A stretch of 64,000 nt of DNA from Neisseria mucosa (lineage in GTDB: Bacteria; Pseudomonadota; Gammaproteobacteria; Burkholderiales; Neisseriaceae). This document shows positions 28,207 to 37,618 of this stretch, piece by piece (the first letter of the stretch is position 1; each line of letters starts with the position of its first letter). The translations under genes were made by a program, and so were the position numbers. The notes below the pieces were generated by a model. That model was not told where the DNA came from. It searched no databases and worked only from the letters and a program-made list of their open reading frames with translations. Location: positions 620,001-684,000 of the forward strand of contig NZ_CP053939.1 of assembly GCF_013267835.1 (NCBI RefSeq). Reading direction: 5' to 3'.

Positions 28207-28255
28207 TGGAAGATTTTAATCGTCAAAACATCTCATTTATTGGTAAAAAAACACT

Positions 28256-29212
28256 ATGGATATTTTAGATAGGCTGGTCGAATTGGCGCAGATAAAGGGC
28301 AGTGTGGATGTTCAGTGCCTGTTTCAAGGGGAGTGGTATGTGCGGCATGAGCCCAAGCGTGCGCATGGTTTGGTGCATATCGTAACTGCCGGTTCGGGCT
28401 ATATCCGAATTGATGGAGAGAAAGAGGCCAGGCTGCTGAGTGCGGGGGATATTATTTTCTTCCCGCGCAGCGTTGGGCATACTTTGAGCAGCGACAGCAG
28501 TTGTGAAAATTTCGGTGTTCGCGTGCTGACGGCTGAGAATGGTGCATTTAAAGTCAAGCAAAGTCATGCCGGTGGAGAGGCGGCTTTGCATCTTTTTTGC
28601 GCAAGGTTTGAATATGAAGCGCAGGCGGATATGATGACGGGGCTGCCTGATACCGTTTTATTGAACATCAACCATCCGTCTTTGCAGTATTTGGTGACCT
28701 TATTGCAATATGAGAGCAGTCAGGCTTTATCCGGCTCGGTAGCGGTTGTGAATGCATTGGCTTCGGTATTGCTGGTCTTTCTGCTTCGTGCCTGTTTGGA
28801 GAAAAATGAGGAAGCGCAATTAAGCGGTTTGCTGAATGGTTGGCAGGATAAACGTTTGCGGAATTTGCTTCAGGCAGTCGTCGAAAAACCGGAAGAAGAA
28901 TGGAATATTGAGAAAATGACTGCGATGGCCAATTTGTCCCGCGCCCAATTGATGCGGGTATTTAAACAGCAGACGGGAACAAGCCCGCATGCCTTTGTTA
29001 ACAGCATCCGCTTGCAGCAGGGGGCGTTATTGTTAAAGCAGACGGCGGATTCGGTTTTATCGGTTGCGCTTTCGGTCGGTTTTCAATCGGAAACGCATTT
29101 TGGTAAGGCATTTAAAAAGCAATATGGGATATCGCCGGGGCAATATCGTAAAAATGACCGACCTGATGAAGCGGCGGTGCAGGCGGAAGAAATGTCGATT
29201 TACTTTATTTAA
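28256..29212 (+). CDS. AraC-family regulator, MtrA-like
   Basis: 318 residues. An N-terminal cupin-like sensor (about 20-110, with GLVHIVTAGSGYIRIDGE and DIIFFPRSVGHTL) is joined to a C-terminal double HTH (about 215-305, with MTAMANLSRAQLMRVFKQQTG and SVALSVGFQSETHFGKAFKKQ). The start MDILDRLVELAQ and overall pattern recall gonococcal MtrA, activator of the mtrCDE efflux pump, but mtrCDE is not here and orthology is not proven. It faces the AhpD-like gene across a shared gap. Confidence 0.87.
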   Translation: MDILDRLVELAQIKGSVDVQCLFQGEWYVRHEPKRAHGLVHIVTAGSGYIRIDGEKEARLLSAGDIIFFPRSVGHTLSSDSSCENFGVRVLTAENGAFKVKQSHAGGEAALHLFCARFEYEAQADMMTGLPDTVLLNINHPSLQYLVTLLQYESSQALSGSVAVVNALASVLLVFLLRACLEKNEEAQLSGLLNGWQDKRLRNLLQAVVEKPEEEWNIEKMTAMANLSRAQLMRVFKQQTGTSPHAFVNSIRLQQGALLLKQTADSVLSVALSVGFQSETHFGKAFKKQYGISPGQYRKNDRPDEAAVQAEEMSIYFI

Positions 29213-29221
29213 ACAGATGAT

Positions 29222-29285
29222 AAAAGGCCGTCTGAAAGTGTAAAAGTGAAATCTAGGATTTCCAAAACACTTTTCAGACGGCCTT
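29222..29285. terminator. Long DUS-pair terminator, araC-type/typA
   Basis: AAAGGCCGTCTGAAA...GTGT pairs with AACAC...TTTTCAGACGGCCTT, enclosing a GAAATCTAGGATTTC inner stem. The inner part resembles the hairpin at 36216-36277. It serves two convergent genes. Confidence 0.8.
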
Positions 29286-29313
29286 GATTTTAAAGTATGT
29301 CAATCAAACAGGA

Positions 29314-31125
29314 TTAGTCCAGTTTTTTGAAATGGCGGCGACGTTCCAACTCGCTCAGGTAACGTTTGCGCAGGCGGATGGATTGTGGCGTGATTTCAAC
29401 CAGTTCGTCATCGTCGATAAACTCAACTGCGCCTTCCAAAGTCAATTTAATAGGCGTGGTCAGGCGGACGGCTTCATCTGTACCGCTGGCGCGGATGTTG
29501 GTCAGTTTTTTGCCTTTCAGAGGGTTTACCACCAAGTCGTTATCACGGCTGTGGATACCGATAATCATGCCTTCGTAGACTTTATCGTTTGGAGAAACGA
29601 ACATACGGCCGCGGTCTTCCAAGTTCCACAGGGCGTAAGCAACGGCTTCACCTTGCTCTTGAGAAACCAATACACCATTGTGTCGGCCTGGCATATCAGG
29701 TTTAACCGGAGCATAGTCGTCAAAAACGTGGCTCATCAAGCCGGTACCGCGGGTCAAGGTCATAAATTCACCTTGGAAACCGATCAGGCCGCGTGCAGGA
29801 ATATGGTATTCCAAACGCGTACGACCGTTACCGTCGCTTTCCATATTGGTCAATTCGCCGCGGCGGCGGCCGAGTTCTTCCATGACCGCGCCTTGGTTTT
29901 CATCCGGTACGTCCACAGTCAGATTTTCGTAAGGCTCGCATTTTTGACCGTCAATTTCACGGAATACCACGCGCGGTTTGCCGACCGCCAATTCAAAGCC
30001 TTCGCGGCGCATGTTTTCCAACAAAATGGTCAAGTGCAATTCGCCGCGGCCGGAAACGCGGAAGACATCGGCATCGGCAGTATCTTCAACACGCAGGGCA
30101 ACGTTGGTCAGCAATTCTTTTTGCAGGCGGTCGCGGATTTGGCGGGAAGTTACGAATTTGCCTTCAGTACCGGCCAGAGGGGAAGTATTGACCATAAAGT
30201 CCATGGTCAGTGTCGGCTCGTCCACGCTCAACATCGGCAAGCCTTTGGGATTGTCTTTGTCGGTAATGGTTACGCCGATACCGATGTCTTCGATACCGGA
30301 AATAATCACGATGTCGCCGGCTTCAGCTTCTTCCAAAGGTACGCGTTCCAAGCCTTGGAAGCCCAACAGCTGGTTGATGCGGCCTTGGGCGACTTGTTCT
30401 TCATGATTCATGACGGCAACGACTTGGCCGGGTTTGATGCGGCCGTTCAGGATGCGGCCAATACCGAGGCGGCCGGTGTAGTTGTCGTAGTCCAGTTGGG
30501 AAATTTGCAATTGCAGCGTTTCGTCCGCGCTGCCGCTTGGTGCAGGCGTGTGTTTTAAGATGGTCTCAAACAGAGGACGCATATCGTTGCTCTCGTCGGT
30601 TTCTTCCAATTTGGCAAAGCCGGAGAGGCCGGAAGCATAAACAATAGGGAAGTCCAATTGTTCGTCTGTTGCACCTAAGCTGTCGAACAATTCGAATGTT
30701 TGGTCGATAACCCAGCTTGGACGGGCGGACGGTTTGTCGATTTTATTGATGACGACGATCGGTTTCAGACCCAAAGCCAAGGCTTTTTTGGTCACAAAAC
30801 GGGTTTGCGGCATAGGGCCTTCTTGTGCGTCAACCAACAGTACGACGCAGTCGACCATGCCCAATACACGTTCCACTTCGCCACCAAAATCGGCGTGTCC
30901 CGGGGTATCTACGATGTTGATATGGTAGCCTTCGTATTCGATGGCGGTATTTTTAGCGAGAATGGTAATGCCGCGTTCTTTTTCAAGATCGTTGCTGTCC
31001 ATGACGCGTTCTTCGACTTGCTGGTTGGAACGGAATGTACCGGACTGGCGCAGCAATTGGTCAACTAATGTGGTTTTGCCATGGTCGACGTGGGCGATGA
31101 TGGCAATATTGCGGATTTGTTTCAT
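29314..31125 (-). CDS. typA: Ribosome-associated GTPase TypA/BipA
   Basis: 603 residues. G1 [11 protein letters not shown]3 [15 protein letters not shown] and G4 NKIDKP are intact, followed by EF-G-like domains III and V and the BipA-specific C terminus. TypA binds 70S ribosomes and assists 50S assembly and stress translation. It is monocistronic, with a long AT-rich region upstream. Confidence 0.96.
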   Translation of the reverse strand: MKQIRNIAIIAHVDHGKTTLVDQLLRQSGTFRSNQQVEERVMDSNDLEKERGITILAKNTAIEYEGYHINIVDTPGHADFGGEVERVLGMVDCVVLLVDAQEGPMPQTRFVTKKALALGLKPIVVINKIDKPSARPSWVIDQTFELFDSLGATDEQLDFPIVYASGLSGFAKLEETDESNDMRPLFETILKHTPAPSGSADETLQLQISQLDYDNYTGRLGIGRILNGRIKPGQVVAVMNHEEQVAQGRINQLLGFQGLERVPLEEAEAGDIVIISGIEDIGIGVTITDKDNPKGLPMLSVDEPTLTMDFMVNTSPLAGTEGKFVTSRQIRDRLQKELLTNVALRVEDTADADVFRVSGRGELHLTILLENMRREGFELAVGKPRVVFREIDGQKCEPYENLTVDVPDENQGAVMEELGRRRGELTNMESDGNGRTRLEYHIPARGLIGFQGEFMTLTRGTGLMSHVFDDYAPVKPDMPGRHNGVLVSQEQGEAVAYALWNLEDRGRMFVSPNDKVYEGMIIGIHSRDNDLVVNPLKGKKLTNIRASGTDEAVRLTTPIKLTLEGAVEFIDDDELVEITPQSIRLRKRYLSELERRRHFKKLD

Positions 31126-31440
31126 GATAATTTATAAGGTTTAGCTGGTTGCTTAAAAAAAAGATAACTGGCAATTATAGCACGATTCGCAAGTGATGAC
31201 GGAATGGGTGATTCAAAAAAATAAGGCAAAAGCAGTTGAGAATAATTCATAATTAAATTTGATTGATTTTGTCGGATTATTTGCTTTTATTTATGGTTAA
31301 CGAATGTAAATGTTTTTGAATAATGCAATGGATTCTTAATACTAATATCAAAAAAATATTATTAAAAACAGGGGATTAATTTTTCAGACGGCCTTTTGGG
31401 TGGGTTAAATTTTTTGATAATTGTTTGTATTTTAAATAAA
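31126..31440. other. AT-rich intergenic region between typA and bfrA
   Basis: About 315 bases without a gene. It contains a single reversed DUS near 31383 and many A/T runs; no clear operator could be defined. It must hold the typA promoter. Confidence 0.6.
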
Positions 31441-31444
31441 AAAT

Positions 31445-31473
31445 TTGTCAAAACCGCTACTTGTGCATACAAT
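31445..31473 (+). promoter_or_regulatory. bfrA promoter
   Basis: TTGTCA and TACAAT are exactly 17 bases apart, about 72 bases before the bfrA start. Confidence 0.6.
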
Positions 31474-31544
31474 TCACTCATTCCGTAACAACACACGAAT
31501 CTTCATTTCGTCATCATCAATTTTTAAAAGAAAGAGAAAGAATT

Positions 31545-32009
31545 ATGCAAGGCAACCAAGCAGTTATTGATTACATGAATGAATTGTTGTCCGGTGAGCT
31601 GGCTGCTCGCGACCAATACTTTATCCACTCTCGTCTGTACTCTGAATGGGGTTACAACAAACTGTTCGAACGTTTGAACCACGAGATGGAAGAAGAAACT
31701 ACTCACGCTGAAGATTTCATCCGTCGTATCCTGATGTTGGGCGGTACTCCTAAAATGACTCCTGCTCCAGTAAACGTAGGTACTGACGTTATTTCTTGCC
31801 TGAAAGCAGACTTGAACACTGAATACGAAGTACGCGATGCGTTGAAAAAAGGCATCAAACTGTGTGAAGAAGCTCAAGACTACGTTACCCGCGACCTGAT
31901 GATTGCTCAGTTGAAAGACACTGAAGAAGATCACGCTCACTGGTTGGAACAACAATTGCGTCTGATCGAGTTGGTTGGCGAAGGCAACTACTACCAAAGC
32001 CAAATGTAA
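31545..32009 (+). CDS. bfrA: Bacterioferritin subunit BfrA (ferroxidase type)
   Basis: 154 residues. Aligned with E. coli Bfr by hand, the ferroxidase ligands E18, E51 and H54 are kept, but the heme ligand Met52 is replaced by Thr (EEETTHAED). The frame extends upstream, yet the ATG at 31545 after AAAGAGAAAG gives the family start [12 protein letters not shown]. It should co-assemble with BfrB, encoded 30 bases downstream, which keeps Met52. The mixed 24-mer stores iron and limits oxidative damage. Confidence 0.95.
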   Translation: MQGNQAVIDYMNELLSGELAARDQYFIHSRLYSEWGYNKLFERLNHEMEEETTHAEDFIRRILMLGGTPKMTPAPVNVGTDVISCLKADLNTEYEVRDALKKGIKLCEEAQDYVTRDLMIAQLKDTEEDHAHWLEQQLRLIELVGEGNYYQSQM

Positions 32010-32039
32010 TTAAGCGTTTAACTGAATAAGGAGCTGAAT

Positions 32040-32513
32040 ATGAAAGGCGATCGCTTAGTTATCCGCGAATTAAACAAAAACTTAGGTTTGTTGCTGATTA
32101 CCATTAACCAATACTTCCTGCATGCCCGCATTTTGAAAAACTGGGGCTTTGAAGAATTGGGTAGTCATTTCTACAAACAGTCCATCCGCGAAATGAAATC
32201 CGCAGACGATTTGATCGAGCGTATTTTGTTCTTGGAAGGCCTGCCTAATCTGCAAGAATTGGGTAAATTGTTAATCGGTGAATCTACCGAAGAAATCATT
32301 GCCTGCGACTTGAAAAAAGAGTATGAAAAACATGATGCTCTGGTTGCAGCCATCGCCCTTGCAGAAGAGCAACAAGACTACGTCAGCCGTGATTTGTTGG
32401 AAAAACAAAAAGACATCAACGAAGAACACATCGACTGGCTTGAAACCCAGCAGGAATTGATTGGCAGAGTTGGTCTGCCAAACTACCTGCAAACAGGGGC
32501 GCAAGAGGACTAA
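32040..32513 (+). CDS. bfrB: Bacterioferritin subunit BfrB (heme-binding type)
   Basis: 157 residues. Met52 is present (REMKSADD) for heme, but E18 is Leu ([10 protein letters not shown]) and H54 is Ser, so the ferroxidase site is incomplete. It complements BfrA, with which it forms an operon; AAGGAGCTGAAT precedes its ATG. The C terminus [12 protein letters not shown] is typical. Confidence 0.95.
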   Translation: MKGDRLVIRELNKNLGLLLITINQYFLHARILKNWGFEELGSHFYKQSIREMKSADDLIERILFLEGLPNLQELGKLLIGESTEEIIACDLKKEYEKHDALVAAIALAEEQQDYVSRDLLEKQKDINEEHIDWLETQQELIGRVGLPNYLQTGAQED

Positions 32514-32558
32514 AACACAAACCACTGCCAAATATAGCAGTCCCTGCTGCTCCCATCG

Positions 32559-32592
32559 ACGGCATATCTTTACGGATATGCCGTTTTCTTTT
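32559..32592 (+). terminator. bfrAB terminator
   Basis: ACGGCATATC and GATATGCCGT with a six-base loop, followed by TTTTCTTTT. A non-DUS hairpin. Confidence 0.88.
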
Positions 32593-32604
32593 ATAAAAAT
32601 GCTT

Positions 32605-32633
32605 AAAGGCCGTCTGAATGTTCAGACGGCCTT
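32605..32633 (-). terminator. DUS-pair terminator of the methyltransferase gene
   Basis: AAAGGCCGTCTGAA/TTCAGACGGCCTT with a two-base loop lies five bases behind the minus-strand gene. Confidence 0.82.
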
Positions 32634-32637
32634 GATT

Positions 32638-33753
32638 TTATTTTGTTTTCAAACGGTACAGATAGGTAGTTTCCTTATTTCTGGCAAATGCCAAAGGATC
32701 GGATTCATCAATTGCTTTTTTATGTTGCGGCTTGGTTTTCAGAATATCGACGACATCGAGTGAGGCCGTTTGAAAGCATTGGTTTAAGAAGTCTTTATCG
32801 CGTAAATGCAAGTGTTCTGCCAAGTCGGAAATAATCAGCCAGGCTTCGCCGTTTGGATTTAAGTGGTGACTTACGCCGTTGAGGAAGGCTGTCAACATGG
32901 CATTGTTTGGGTCGTAAAGTGCAATTTCAATGGCGGAGGTCGGTTTTGCCGGCAGCCAAGGCGGATTGCAGACGATAAGGTCGGCACAAGTTTCGGGAAA
33001 TAAATCAATCGATTGGATGTTGACAGCTTTATCTAAGCCTAGACGCTCAAGGTTTGCTGTGGCGCAGGCTATTGCTTTTGGGTTGGTGTCTGTGGCGATG
33101 ATGTCGGGTATGCCTCGTTTGGCCAAAATTGCGGCAATAACGCCTGAGCCGGTGCCGATGTCAAAGGCCGTCTGAATATTGGGAGCGAGTGGCGCTTGTG
33201 CGATTAAATCCAAATACTCGCCGCGCAGTGGAGAGAATACGCCGAAAGGAACATGGATTTTTCCGTCTAGTTGCGAAATGTCTATGCCTTTTTTGTGCCA
33301 TTCGTGTGCACCGATAAAGCCCAGTAATTGATTCAGCGGCAAAAGAAACGGTTTGTCGTTTGGTGTGTCGTAAACATTGTGCAAGGCGGCGTAGATATCG
33401 GGTGCACGCGCATTGTCCAGTTGAAAATTAGGTTGGATTTCGATGGCAAGCATATTGAGCAACCGGCTTTGTTGCGCTTGTTTCATACGGTGGGCATGAA
33501 AGGCCGTCTGAATATCGGCAGGTGCGCCTTTCTTTTTTTCAGACGGCCTGCGGATACGTTTTTTCATTGCAGATAAGACTTGCTTGGCATTATGAAAATC
33601 ACCAGTCCAAACGGTTGCAGTTTGCGCGTGGGCATTTTTTAAGATTTCTGCTGCGCCTGCTTCTTGTATGTAAACAGCCTGCTTAGGCGGCTTTTGTGTG
33701 CTTTCGTTGCGCCATTCGATGTCGGAACGGTCGGTAGGGATGGTGTGGGGCAT
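32638..33753 (-). CDS. Class I SAM-dependent methyltransferase with NPPW motif
   Basis: 371 residues. The N-terminal half is unassigned; the C-terminal half is a Rossmann methyltransferase with FDIGTGSGVIAAILA for SAM and VCNPPWLP as the catalytic motif. NPPW/NPPY enzymes methylate amide or exocyclic amino nitrogens, as in PrmC or RsmC. Target unknown. Several DUS copies lie inside the coding region (near 33164, 33502 and 33537), so it is a likely uptake hot spot. Confidence 0.8.
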   Translation of the reverse strand: MPHTIPTDRSDIEWRNESTQKPPKQAVYIQEAGAAEILKNAHAQTATVWTGDFHNAKQVLSAMKKRIRRPSEKKKGAPADIQTAFHAHRMKQAQQSRLLNMLAIEIQPNFQLDNARAPDIYAALHNVYDTPNDKPFLLPLNQLLGFIGAHEWHKKGIDISQLDGKIHVPFGVFSPLRGEYLDLIAQAPLAPNIQTAFDIGTGSGVIAAILAKRGIPDIIATDTNPKAIACATANLERLGLDKAVNIQSIDLFPETCADLIVCNPPWLPAKPTSAIEIALYDPNNAMLTAFLNGVSHHLNPNGEAWLIISDLAEHLHLRDKDFLNQCFQTASLDVVDILKTKPQHKKAIDESDPLAFARNKETTYLYRLKTK

Positions 33754-33838
33754 AGTGTGTTTTAAATCGGGGAAATAGGGGATTAGTTTACTATATTTAG
33801 GATGTGTTCGGTTTGAGAGGGGCTTTTAATAGTTCAAA

Positions 33839-33919
33839 TTAGACAAAATGTATAAAAATTTCTCAATTTTTAAAATTTACACCAATTTTTTGATAAAAAT
33901 AGATTGTCGTTTTGTCTAA
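33839..33919. promoter_or_regulatory. Paired inverted operator candidates upstream of leuA
   Basis: TTAGACAAAA (33839-33848) and TTTTGTCTAA (33910-33919) are perfect inverse copies with centres 71 bases apart, close to seven helical turns. The right copy sits between the -35 and -10 boxes. Confidence 0.5.
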
Positions 33920-33931
33920 AATAAGTATAAT
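33904..33931 (+). promoter_or_regulatory. leuA promoter
   Basis: TTGTCG and TATAAT are 16 bases apart, ending about 48 bases before the upstream ATG. The spacer contains one of the inverted operator copies. Confidence 0.6.
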
Positions 33932-33979
33932 GCAAAACCTAAACACAATAATCTTAATCAGATTTGGACAAGGAACATC

Positions 33980-35773
33980 ATGCAATTAGACATTGACCGT
34001 TTGGTTGCCTATTTTGGCGGCGTAAACGCGCTGGCCGAAGCCCTGAAACAGCATGACCCGGAAAATGCTGCAACGACGGCGGCTATCTATAAATGGCGTA
34101 CACGCGGTTCCCTGCCTTTGGCTCAGTTGCAAAAACTAACCGCTTTGGCGGAAGCGCAAGGCAGACCGCTTGATTTGAATGCTTTTTTACAAAAAAACGA
34201 ATCTCTGGAGAGAACAGAAATGACACAAACCAACCGCGTTATCATTTTCGATACCACCATGCGCGACGGCGAGCAGTCGCCCGGTGCATCCATGACCAAA
34301 GAGGAGAAAATCCGTATTGCCCGCCAGTTGGAAAAGATGGGTGTCGATGTGATTGAAGCAGGTTTTGCCGCAGCCAGTCCGGGCGATTTCGAGTCGGTTA
34401 ATGCGATTGCCAAAATCATCACCAAATCCACAGTCTGTTCGTTAGCGCGTGCCGTTGAAAACGATGTGCGCAAAGCGGGCGAAGCCGTTTCCCCCGCACC
34501 GAAAAAACGTATTCACACTTTTATCGCCACCAGCCCCATCCACATGGAGCACAAACTGAAAATGAAGCCGCAGCAGGTCATCGATGCGGCGGTCAAAGCG
34601 GTGAAAATCGCCAAAGAATACACTGACGATGTGGAATTTTCCGCCGAAGATGCCGTGCGTTCGGATTTGGACTTCCTCGCCAAAATCTTTACGGCGGTTA
34701 TCGAAGCGGGCGCAACCACCATCAATATTCCCGATACTGTCGGCTACTCCATCCCTTCCGTATGGTACGAGCGTATCAGTAACATCATCAAAAGCGTGCC
34801 CAATGGAGACAAAGTAGTTTGGTCGACCCACTGCCATAATGACTTGGGTATGGCGGTTGCTAACTCATTGGCTGCTGTTCAGGCAGGTGTGCGCCAGGTG
34901 GAATGTACTATCAATGGTTTGGGTGAACGTGCTGGTAATGCCAGCCTTGAAGAAATCGTGATGGCGTTGAAAGTGCGTCATGATTTGTTCGGCTTGGAAA
35001 CCGGCATTGATACCACGCAAATCGTGCCGGTATCCAAACTGGTGTCCACCATTACCGGTTATCCGATTCAGCCAAATAAAGCGGTAGTCGGCGCAAACGC
35101 CTTTGCACATGAATCAGGCATCCACCAAGACGGCGTGTTGAAACACCCTGAAACCTATGAAATTATGACGGCCGAATCAGTCGGCTGGTCAACCAACCGC
35201 CTGACTTTGGGCAAATTGTCCGGTCGCAGCGCATTCCGCAGCAAGCTGGCAGATTTGGGCATCGAGTTGGAAAGCGAAGAGGCGTTGAATGCGGCATTTG
35301 CACGCTTCAAAGAGCTGGCGGATAAGAAACGCGAAATCTTTGATGAAGACCTGCACGCTTTGGTGTCTGACGAAATGGGCAATATGAATACCGAAAGCTA
35401 CAAATTCATTTCCCAAAAAATCAGCACTGAAACTGGCGAAGAGCCGCGCGCCGATATTGTGTTCAGTATTCGCGGTGAAGAAAAACACGCTTCCGCTAGC
35501 GGCTCAGGCCCTGTTGATGCCATCTTCAAAGCCATTGAAAGTGTGGCGCAAAGTGGCGCAACCTTGCAGATTTACTCTGTCAATGCGGTAACTCAAGGTA
35601 CAGAAAGCCAAGGTGAAACTTCCGTCCGCCTGCAACGTGGCGACCGTGTGGTCAACGGCCAAGGTGCAGATACCGATGTATTGGTGGCAACTGCTAAAGC
35701 CTATTTGTCTGCGCTGAGTAAATTAGAATTCGGCCAAGCCAAGCCAAAAGCGCAAGGCAGAGGCATGATTTAA
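33980..35773 (+). CDS. leuA: 2-isopropylmalate synthase with N-terminal HTH extension
   Basis: The frame encodes 597 residues. Residues 1-80 form a Cro/YdaS-like helix-turn-helix domain ([14 protein letters not shown], then [17 protein letters not shown]); from residue 81 ([20 protein letters not shown]) it is a full 517-residue LeuA with metal site HCHNDLG and a C-terminal leucine-feedback domain. LeuA condenses acetyl-CoA with 2-oxoisovalerate. Both starts are plausible: 33980 follows AAGGA, and the ATG at 34220 follows GGAG by nine bases. Both forms may be made. The HTH would let the enzyme or a longer isoform bind its own promoter, where matching inverted repeats lie; this is inference. 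Confidence 0.92.
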   Translation: MQLDIDRLVAYFGGVNALAEALKQHDPENAATTAAIYKWRTRGSLPLAQLQKLTALAEAQGRPLDLNAFLQKNESLERTEMTQTNRVIIFDTTMRDGEQSPGASMTKEEKIRIARQLEKMGVDVIEAGFAAASPGDFESVNAIAKIITKSTVCSLARAVENDVRKAGEAVSPAPKKRIHTFIATSPIHMEHKLKMKPQQVIDAAVKAVKIAKEYTDDVEFSAEDAVRSDLDFLAKIFTAVIEAGATTINIPDTVGYSIPSVWYERISNIIKSVPNGDKVVWSTHCHNDLGMAVANSLAAVQAGVRQVECTINGLGERAGNASLEEIVMALKVRHDLFGLETGIDTTQIVPVSKLVSTITGYPIQPNKAVVGANAFAHESGIHQDGVLKHPETYEIMTAESVGWSTNRLTLGKLSGRSAFRSKLADLGIELESEEALNAAFARFKELADKKREIFDEDLHALVSDEMGNMNTESYKFISQKISTETGEEPRADIVFSIRGEEKHASASGSGPVDAIFKAIESVAQSGATLQIYSVNAVTQGTESQGETSVRLQRGDRVVNGQGADTDVLVATAKAYLSALSKLEFGQAKPKAQGRGMI

Positions 35774-35787
35774 TGTTTTGAAAAAGT

Positions 35788-35832
35788 AAAGGCCGTCTGA
35801 AAACGTTGTAATACGTTTCAGACGGCTTTTTT
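35788..35832 (+). terminator. DUS-pair terminator of leuA
   Basis: AAAGGCCGTCTGAAAACGT and ACGTTTCAGACGGCTTTTTT with a six-base loop; one arm lacks a C of the DUS. Confidence 0.85.
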
Positions 35833-35855
35833 ATTAGACCGAAGAACCAGCTCGA

Positions 35856-36188
35856 TTATTGAAGTTTCAGCAGCCTATCTTGTTCGACGGACAATACGCC
35901 GTTTACCTTTTTGAAATAGGCAATGGAATCTTCAATCTTGGTCTTGGAAGACGGACGAATAGCAATGCCGTTCAGGTTTTTGTATTCATAAATCAAACTT
36001 GCGCCGGAGGCTTTCACTGCTTTTAACAATGGCGCAGAACCGGTCTGTGTATCATAGAAGATAATCAGGTTGCCGGTAGTATCTTGAGCTTTTTGCTGAG
36101 ATGGAATGGCGGTTGATTGAGCAGGAATACTTGGGCTTTGGCAGGCACAAAGTAGGGTGGAGAGTAGGATGAATGCCAGGGGTTTCAT
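35856..36188 (-). CDS. Small lipoprotein with I9 propeptide-like domain
   Basis: 110 residues. Lipobox LLCAC at the N terminus, then a Ser/Pro/Gln-rich linker. The last 70 residues read like a stand-alone subtilisin propeptide (inhibitor I9) fold: LIIFYDTQTG, a middle GASLIYEYKNLNGIAI and a closing NGVLSVEQDRLLKL. This suggests a periplasmic or surface protease inhibitor or chaperone, but the match is by eye only. It lies between leuA and purE. Confidence 0.68.
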   Translation of the reverse strand: MKPLAFILLSTLLCACQSPSIPAQSTAIPSQQKAQDTTGNLIIFYDTQTGSAPLLKAVKASGASLIYEYKNLNGIAIRPSSKTKIEDSIAYFKKVNGVLSVEQDRLLKLQ

Positions 36189-36215
36189 GATGTTGATTTA
36201 ATTTGATCAATAAAC

Positions 36216-36277
36216 AAGGCCGTCTGAAAAGTGTAAAACGAAATCTAAGTTTCCTTTTACAACTTTCAGACGGCCTT
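36216..36277 (-). terminator. Long DUS-pair terminator of purE
   Basis: AAGGCCGTCTGAAAAGTGTAAAA faces TTTTACAACTTTCAGACGGCCTT around GAAATCTAAGTTTC. It shares its inner sequence with the hairpin at 29222-29285. Confidence 0.8.
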
Positions 36278-36283
36278 AGTCCG

Positions 36284-36769
36284 TTATGCTTCGGGCAATT
36301 CCATGGCTAAAACGGTTTGCTCTTGTTTGGCACGGAAAGCCGCCAATTTTTCAGCCAATTCAGGATTTTCGTTGGCTAAAAGTGAAATGGCAAACAGCGC
36401 CGCATTGGCCGCGCCTGCTTCGCCAATGGCAAATGTGGCAACTGGAACGCCTTTGGGCATTTGCACAATTGAAAGCAGGGAATCTTCGCCGCGCAGATAT
36501 TTGCTGGGAACGGGTACGCCCAAGACGGGGACAGTGGTTTTAGCTGCGACCATACCCGGCAAGTGCGCCGCGCCGCCTGCACCGGCAATAATGGCTTTGA
36601 TGCCGCGTGCGCGTGCGGTTTCGGCGTATTCAAACATCAAATCAGGCGTACGGTGTGCCGAGACGACACGCGCTTCGTATTCAACACCGAATTCTTTGAG
36701 AAATTGTGCTGCCTGCTGCATCACCGGCCAATCGCTGTTGCTGCCCATAATAATGCCGACTTGGATCAT
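36284..36769 (-). CDS. purE: N5-carboxyaminoimidazole ribonucleotide mutase
   Basis: 161 residues, class I Pur[10 protein letters not shown] and the active-site SAHRTPD motif are present. PurE converts N5-CAIR to CAIR in purine synthesis. AAGGAACTCTTC precedes the ATG. purK is not adjacent. Confidence 0.95.
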   Translation of the reverse strand: MIQVGIIMGSNSDWPVMQQAAQFLKEFGVEYEARVVSAHRTPDLMFEYAETARARGIKAIIAGAGGAAHLPGMVAAKTTVPVLGVPVPSKYLRGEDSLLSIVQMPKGVPVATFAIGEAGAANAALFAISLLANENPELAEKLAAFRAKQEQTVLAMELPEA

Positions 36770-36809
36770 GAAGAGTTCCTTTTGTTTGAATGGATTAAGG
36801 GTAAAAAAT

Positions 36810-36845
36810 ATTCAGACGGCCTTGGGGATGATAAGGCCATCTGAA
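36810..36845 (-). terminator. Imperfect DUS-pair hairpin behind the YbgF-like gene
   Basis: TTCAGACGGCCT and AGGCCATCTGAA (one change) pair across 12 bases, just before purE. Confidence 0.65.
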
Positions 36846-36848
36846 CGT

Positions 36849-37604
36849 TTATCTTTGTTTCAGGCTGATTGCAGCGCGTTTTGCCGCTTCGCTGTTGGGG
36901 AAGCTTTGCATCAGTTTGCGCCATGTGCTGCGGGCAATGTCTTTTTGTTGCAGTTTGTATTGGCACTGGCCGATGCTGTACATGGCGTCCGGGGCTTGCG
37001 GGCTGTTGCGGAATCGATTCGCATAGCGGTTGCCGATTTCGATAACGGATTCGCAGTTGCCCAGACGCTGTTGGCTTTGCAGAAGTAGATACATATTGCG
37101 GCGGGCAATTTCGCTGCCGTTGCCGCCGTCGGCTTCTTTCAAAATGGCCACTGCGGCGGAGAAGTTGTTGCGCTGATAGTATTTTTGCGCCTGGTTATAA
37201 AGGCGCAGCTCGTTTTGTGCGGCTGAATCTGTTTCAGACGGCACGCCGCCGCCATTGGCCAAATAGTTCATTTTCAGCTTGCGGTCGTCCAATCGCTGGG
37301 CTTTGGGTTTGGGAGCCAAAGGGGTTGGACGTTTGATAGTTCGCTGTTGTTCCAATGTGTGCAGGCGTTGATTTAATTCTTCAACGGTGCGTTCCAGTCG
37401 GGCGATTTGTATGCCCAAGTGGTCAATCTGGGTTTGTTCGTCCAAGCGCGGATAGGGAATATTTTTTTCAGGCAAAGGCTCGCGCGGAATATCCGGCAGG
37501 ACAAAGTTGGCATTGTCGGCAGGTTGATGGGGATGGGAAACGGCGCATGATGCGGCCAATAGAGTAAGCGGTAAAAGAAACAGGGAACGTGATAATGTTT
37601 TCAT
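36849..37604 (-). CDS. TPR lipoprotein, YbgF/CpoB-like
   Basis: 251 residues. The signal ends in a LLAASC lipobox; residues about 60-90 form a coiled coil (IDHLGIQIARLERTVEELNQ), and the C-terminal 120 residues are TPR-like (YNQAQKYYQRNNFSAAVAIL; DAMYSIGQCQYKL). The architecture matches CpoB/YbgF, which coordinates peptidoglycan synthesis and outer-membrane constriction, although that protein is not usually lipidated and tol-pal genes are absent here. Function is therefore tentative. Confidence 0.75.
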   Translation of the reverse strand: MKTLSRSLFLLPLTLLAASCAVSHPHQPADNANFVLPDIPREPLPEKNIPYPRLDEQTQIDHLGIQIARLERTVEELNQRLHTLEQQRTIKRPTPLAPKPKAQRLDDRKLKMNYLANGGGVPSETDSAAQNELRLYNQAQKYYQRNNFSAAVAILKEADGGNGSEIARRNMYLLLQSQQRLGNCESVIEIGNRYANRFRNSPQAPDAMYSIGQCQYKLQQKDIARSTWRKLMQSFPNSEAAKRAAISLKQR

Positions 37605-37618
37605 CAGATTGTGTCGTT

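Noticed and set aside
29284..30558. Open frame of 424 codons on the plus strand
   Set aside because: It is antisense to typA, has no ribosome site and no recognisable motif; a shadow of biased codon use.
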